The translations under genes and the position numbers were made by a program. A stretch of 64,000 nt of DNA from Owenia fusiformis (lineage: Eukaryota > Annelida > Polychaeta > Sabellida > Oweniidae): contig CAIIXF020000001.1 of NCBI GenBank assembly GCA_903813345.2, positions 8,001,098 to 8,065,097 on the forward strand. The letters are read 5' to 3'. The notes beneath the pieces were generated by a model, which was given only the letters and a program-made list of their open reading frames with translations, did no database searches and was not told the origin of the DNA. Shown here piece by piece: positions 22,636-64,000 of the stretch (position 1 is its first letter; each line of letters opens with the position of its first letter).

Positions 22636-22926
22636 GCTTTATCCTATACCAAGTAGAGTTTTCTAATTTTCTTTCAATTTTTTTATTTTTTCAATTTTTC
22701 ACATTTTTCTGTTTTTTTCAATTTTTTCAAATTTTTTTCTATTTTTTCTTTTTTTCAATTTTTTCTTATTTTTTCAAAAATTTTTCGAAGCGGGAACATA
22801 TGTCCTGGAGCGGGAGATATGGCGGGAGATATGGAGGTTCAGGATATAGAAACCTCAAAATCAGGATACGGGATATATCTTACCAACTTATCTCCCTAAA
22901 ACTCTACTTGGCAATGGGATAAAGTG
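22636..22926. mobile_element. TIR element (MITE), 291 bp, T-rich core
   Basis: The left end GCTTTATCCTATACCAAG, TAGAGTTTT and right end AAAACTCTACTTGGCAATG, GGATAAAGTGC are imperfect inverted repeats of about 28 bp. The core is a TTTTTCAATTTTTTC-type simple sequence (about 22665-22785) followed by two GCGGGAGATATGG units. An open frame rich in F across the T tract is an artefact. Confidence 0.65.
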
Positions 22927-23272
22927 CCTTATCAAGAAACTGGTAAGGCCAGTCAAAGTTAAATATATGTTTAATCCAAATAATAACCCCTCCCTTTTAT
23001 GATTTGACTTTTCATAAAACTCATTTCAAAACCATTGATGAACTTGTAATGCATTCAGATGTATATAGAAATTTAGGAAATAGAAAATAGCGATCCAGCT
23101 CAGATCATAATACTATGATATAGTGAATGGAGTTCACATAGAGAAGGCTTTGGACCGAAGTAAATCAGTATCAGTCAGCTTTAACAGTGTTAATTCTTCA
23201 TAAACTCAACAGATGTGTCACTTTGAATTGTTCGCATTTCTTATTCATTGATCAATTGCGTTATGAATTATG

Positions 23273-23496
23273 CACTGGCGGATCGGGGGGGGGGGGGGGG
23301 GGGGGGTGGCCTGGGGGCCCAAAATGTGGGCCTTTTTGATCATTACTGGGCCTTTTAGGCTTTATTTTTTAATTTCAGGCCAAATTTCGAAGAAAATGGG
23401 CCTCAAAATTTTTTAAAAATTCTGCGCAAGTGCGGAAGTTTTTTCTTTGACCTGAAATTGCCCCCCCCCCTTGTTGGTTCCCAGATCCGCCCCTGG
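23273..23496. mobile_element. hAT-type MITE fragment with G/C runs
   Basis: The left end CACTGGCGGATCGGGG and right end CAGATCCGCCCCTG are inverted repeats matching the CAGGGGCGGATC start common among hAT MITEs. A G-run of about 21 (from 23286) and a C-run of 10 (from 23461) lie just inside. No clean 8-bp target duplication was seen. Confidence 0.6.
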
Positions 23497-23526
23497 TATG
23501 TGTAATTAGTTGGAAAGGGGGTGGGG

Positions 23527-23556
23527 TTATCCCGTACCAGTCCTGGTACGGGATAA
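23527..23556. repeat. Perfect 14-bp-stem palindrome
   Basis: TTATCCCGTACCAG and CTGGTACGGGATAA are exact reverse complements separated by only two bases (TC). The flanks are G-rich on both sides (GTGGGG and GGGGGG). Confidence 0.9.
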
Positions 23557-24435
23557 GGGGGGGTGTTTTTCACTGGACATGGATCTAATTAACCTCAAAA
23601 GATCTTAAGTTTAAAAGAAGTCTTGAATTAGTATATCTATCACTTCTTGCAATTACAATCCTAAATATATTTCTATAGAATCTAAACTAGAAATATAAAT
23701 GCCAAGTGGTCAAAACAAAATGACAGGTGCCTGAATGACGTCATTTGACATACCATAGTCAATATTATACGTAACTTGAGATTAGCAGAATAAATTTTGC
23801 AGAATGATGTAATGCCTCTGTCAGAAAAGTAAGAGATGCAATTCATGTAATATAGTCTTTAACAGAATATGATCACACCATCTAATATCCAATATGGCAC
23901 TATATTCAGAGATTACTGTGAGAAAATGAAGTTTTAGCATGACACGATAGACATGACGTACTTTCAGATTGTGGTAAAAGTCAGCCATGTTGAATTTGAT
24001 GGCGGTCGAAACTTTGATCAACTTGTTTACAAGTTAATTATCTGAGCCAATTATACTTAAAAGCGTGAGTATCAATTAAAGAATATCTTAACTATCACTC
24101 TCGCCATATAGAAACGGAAGAACTTGTTGAATACAGCCAAAATGAACAAATTGTCAACTTTGTTTTGCTTCCTTGATTTTTGAATTTTTTTTAGAAAAAT
24201 GAAAATCAGGAGTGTTAGTTCATTTTTCAAATTTGAAAGGCATTTTGCGTTTATTCTATCAAAATTCTATTGTAGACAATGTTTTATTTTTATGTTCATA
24301 CAGATAAGATGAGCTGAGTTCAATAGTCCTTGCAGTCGTAAACATTTACTCACGAACAATGTTGGATGTTGGAACTGATTTCATAGATATAAGCACTCCG
24401 ATACATCTTAATTAGGGCACACCTTCAAGATCACA
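23557..24435 (+). other. Upstream region and 5' UTR of ROCK
   Basis: This is sequence immediately 5' of the ROCK start codon. No TATA box at a fitting distance and no further coding exon were recognised. The transcription start cannot be placed. Confidence 0.35.
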
Positions 24436-61339
<36,904 letters not shown>

Positions 61340-61382
61340 GACTAGATGTGTACCGGTGCAGGAGAACACATGTAAACACAAA

Positions 61383-61426
61383 AATAAACAACCATTATAT
61401 TTAAGTACAAATATTATACCAATAAA
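61383..61426 (+). terminator. Two candidate polyadenylation signals
   Basis: AATAAA hexamers lie at 61383 and 61421, 44 and 82 bases after the stop of last exon B. They are the nearest signals for transcripts using either last exon. AT-rich DNA often holds chance AATAAA, so their use is unproven. Confidence 0.4.
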
Positions 61427-63534
61427 ACAGACACCATTTACTATTCAATCCTATGCCTAATGTATCCAAATGAAATAACAATCTGGATGTACAAGTACCA
61501 AACATTTTGAGCACCCCCTGTCTTGGGGTACAGTGTAGAAGACAAAAGTAAGTTATATACTAATTTATGGAAGTAGAACTGATAGACCTCTTCACTTTTA
61601 CTTTCCAATGGTAAAGACTTCACCTTTAATTGATCGACAATTTATATTTTATATGTTATATTTTATGCATGTATGTTGTATTTTATGCAAAAAGTACAGT
61701 ATATAATATTGTTCCCAATCAAGGAATAATGTGGTCTGGATGTTGTTTCAAACTGTTCAGTATTTAGAATGTCAAGTAAAATATGTTTATGTGAACAATC
61801 TCAAGTATCCAATACCTACTGGGGTTCTAGGAAGATGACATGTTGAAATATATACTGTATCTATGGAGAGGGATGGATATTATCTGTATCTTCTCCCTTA
61901 TCTCTAGGGCTGTGGACATATAGAAATATCTGTAACTACTCCTCCATTTTAGAAAACACAATTAACACATTTCAGTATTTCAAAATGAAAGGCAACAAGT
62001 AGGTACTTCATGAACTTACTTTTATATATTCACCTCCTCAAGAGACACATATATTCCAAACCTCTAAGTACATAACCATTATGTATTATAAACACTGTAC
62101 TGTTGAAGTACATTCATATACTGTAGTACCTTTTTCAGTGGTCCTCACATTTTTGAAAGTAAGTTTTACAATGTACACAGAAGGCCCATATACCCGATAA
62201 TCTCTTTGAATATTAATTATCAGTATTTTTTACTGTTTTAAACCAATCATCCAAAACTTGCCAAAAATCGATGGTGATTGTCAAGTTTGTTGTGAAAAGG
62301 AGTGTAGAGCAATGTGAAAGATAACCTGATATTGGTGCACATTTGTAATATTGTATAATTGTAATATTGTATAATATCTATTGTAGTCACTTTATAACAA
62401 GGGTATATTATGCAACACACTAAAATGATGTAAAAATGTATGAATATTTATATTCCATAATGAATGGCTGTAATGTCTTGCTGTATAAATTGTATGATAT
62501 AGAAGTTCACTTATGAATAATCACTAACTTGGGGACAATTCTCTACATCATTGTGCACTATTGAGTTTATAAGGCCTTTTTATAGATGGCAGTTCACTTG
62601 TTGTCACCCATGGTTGTTTTTAAATGTTTCATCGGGTTATGTGTAAATGTTTATTGTTTATTAACTTAAACCATATAAAGCAAACTAACACCAATTTTTG
62701 CAATTGTTCACTTAATTTCTTAAATGTTTGAATGGTTTTATTAATGGCCATATTTGATGTAATTTATACATCTTGATATATAAAACAAACCACTGATTCC
62801 AATGCCATCTATTAATGGTGTTTGAATCCATAACCTGAGTGTATCAGTGCTGTTGTAATAGACATACAAGGGAATGTTGGTTGGGTTTTTAAATCCTTGT
62901 CCATTATACAGTGTCAGTAAGGTGGGGATCTTTGGTTTTGTGATGTAGGCCTACCTTGATTTAAAGAATTGATCCCATGGTGAAACCTGATAGATACATC
63001 ATGACCTACTAAGGTAGGCAGAGGTGCAGAATGCATGCCCCTCAAAGGTTGTGTTTTATATACATCATTATCCTCTGAGTATAACCATTATACCACACCA
63101 AACAGGGCATTGTAGAGCAAATAATTATTTAACTCAATTTCACATGACATTTATCTTATTATTAGCCATATACTAATAGAAGCTCCATATCATTATGATA
63201 ATTTCCAAATTTTGAGATCAATTGATTTTCCTTAGAATGGCATCACTTCATAAACAATTAGGCTCGTACATTTGTCTAGTGTAGGTAACGTTAGAAAATG
63301 TTGTCAATCAAAGCTCAAACTTCCAAGGTGCCTTTCACACTGTTGTAAAGATGCAGTATATCACTCACCGAAATGAAATCAAAAAAATTATTGAAATACA
63401 TATCTTCAACATCATAGAGCTAAATATCCCAAAAACACAATATAACAAATACTATTATAGATAACAATGGTTAGTCTTGGTAAACACGCCATTGTTAGGC
63501 CAGTATTTTTGCAGCCTCCCTATAGTTTAACGTA

Positions 63535-63698
63535 CAGTTAAACTGTGGATATGCCCTTCTTACCAACCAAATTTGTTCCATGTATACAGGTGTTCCTTAT
63601 GGACATTAACATTGACGTTGATGGGACTTGGTTCTTTTAAAAACTTCCATTATGGAGAGGTTTTTAACTGAGAGGGCTCCACTTTGCAGGTTTTGCTG
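63535..63698. mobile_element. TA-flanked pogo-like MITE, 164 bp
   Basis: It starts CAGTTAAACTGTGGATATG after TA and ends GCAGGTTTTGCTG before TA. The inner text (CAGGTGTTCCTTATGG, TTATGGAGAGG) matches the family but is more diverged than the copy at 57174. Confidence 0.6.
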
Positions 63699-64000
63699 TA
63701 ATTAAAGTCTCACACTTATTCATTCACCATTCCACGAATGCCGAATGGTGTTTATATTACTGCCAAACCTGTGTTGATTAACCAATTGTTACAGTGTATG
63801 ATTATAAGAAAAGGTATGTCAAAATATCAACTGTTTGAAATGTATTTGTTTAGCAGGGAGGGGTTGGAATTTTAAATTATTACTCTGTAGATATCCCAGT
63901 ATTGAGATTATCTTTGGAAGAAAAGTTATAATTGTGATTGAAAAGCAAATGAACAATGAAATCACATACATTTTCTATAGTTGATATTTAGGCATAGTCC

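Larger units (their letters stand above)
61340..64000 (+). other. Probable ROCK 3' UTR followed by intergenic DNA
   Basis: AT-rich sequence after the version-B stop. AATAAA polyadenylation signals occur at 61383-61388 and 61421-61426, within 90 bases of that stop. Apart from a MITE at 63535-63698 nothing gene-like was seen. Confidence 0.5.

Noticed and set aside
22584-22922. Phe-rich frame (FFQFFTFFCFF)
   Set aside because: Product of a T-rich simple sequence within a TIR element.

Overview
The window is animal nuclear DNA: AT-rich, long introns with GT..AG borders, no bacterial-type operons and many small transposable elements. A bivalve mollusc, or at least a lophotrochozoan, is the best guess. 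This is an inference from a family of Helitron-like elements built as terminal hairpin, (CCGT)n tetranucleotide tract and tandem core repeats, which resembles the 'pearl' elements described from bivalves. No species can be named.

The right 60% (24436-61339, + strand) is one gene, the single clear orthologue of Rho-associated coiled-coil kinase (ROCK/Rok). About 36 exons can be read with matching splice phases. In order they give an N-terminal dimerisation region, an AGC kinase domain, the AGC C-tail, a long coiled coil, a Rho-binding segment, a PH domain split by a C1 zinc finger, and a short variable tail. The basic splice form is 1392 codons, close to the vertebrate paralogues. The 3' end is modular. 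One or two optional in-frame exons (54140-54217 and 58100-58132) precede two homologous alternative last coding exons (60749-60875 and 61219-61339), and all junctions are phase 2. Two candidate phase-0 microexons (6 and 15 nt) lie in the linker between kinase tail and coiled coil, and one intron has a GC donor.

The left 24 kb is gene-poor. It has a two-exon + strand gene for an unidentified membrane protein of about 159 residues (16544-17372). Two short exons of an unidentified - strand gene lie at 14338-14392 and 2777-2826. An exon-like segment at 5258-5358 has an inverted, mostly synonymously diverged partner at about 10308-10386. The rest is mobile or repetitive DNA: a 5'-truncated LINE, a 1.47-kb TIR element with a 9-bp target duplication, a 474-bp MITE family with a 6-bp duplication, pogo-like TA-flanked MITEs, Helitron-like copies (one nested in a MITE), an imperfect hairpin of about 460 bp, and an inverted pair of 15-bp minisatellites.

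From 61340 to the end there is probable ROCK 3' UTR and intergenic DNA with one more TA-flanked MITE. No rRNA gene, convincing tRNA gene or CRISPR array was seen. All calls come from reading the sequence; no database was searched.
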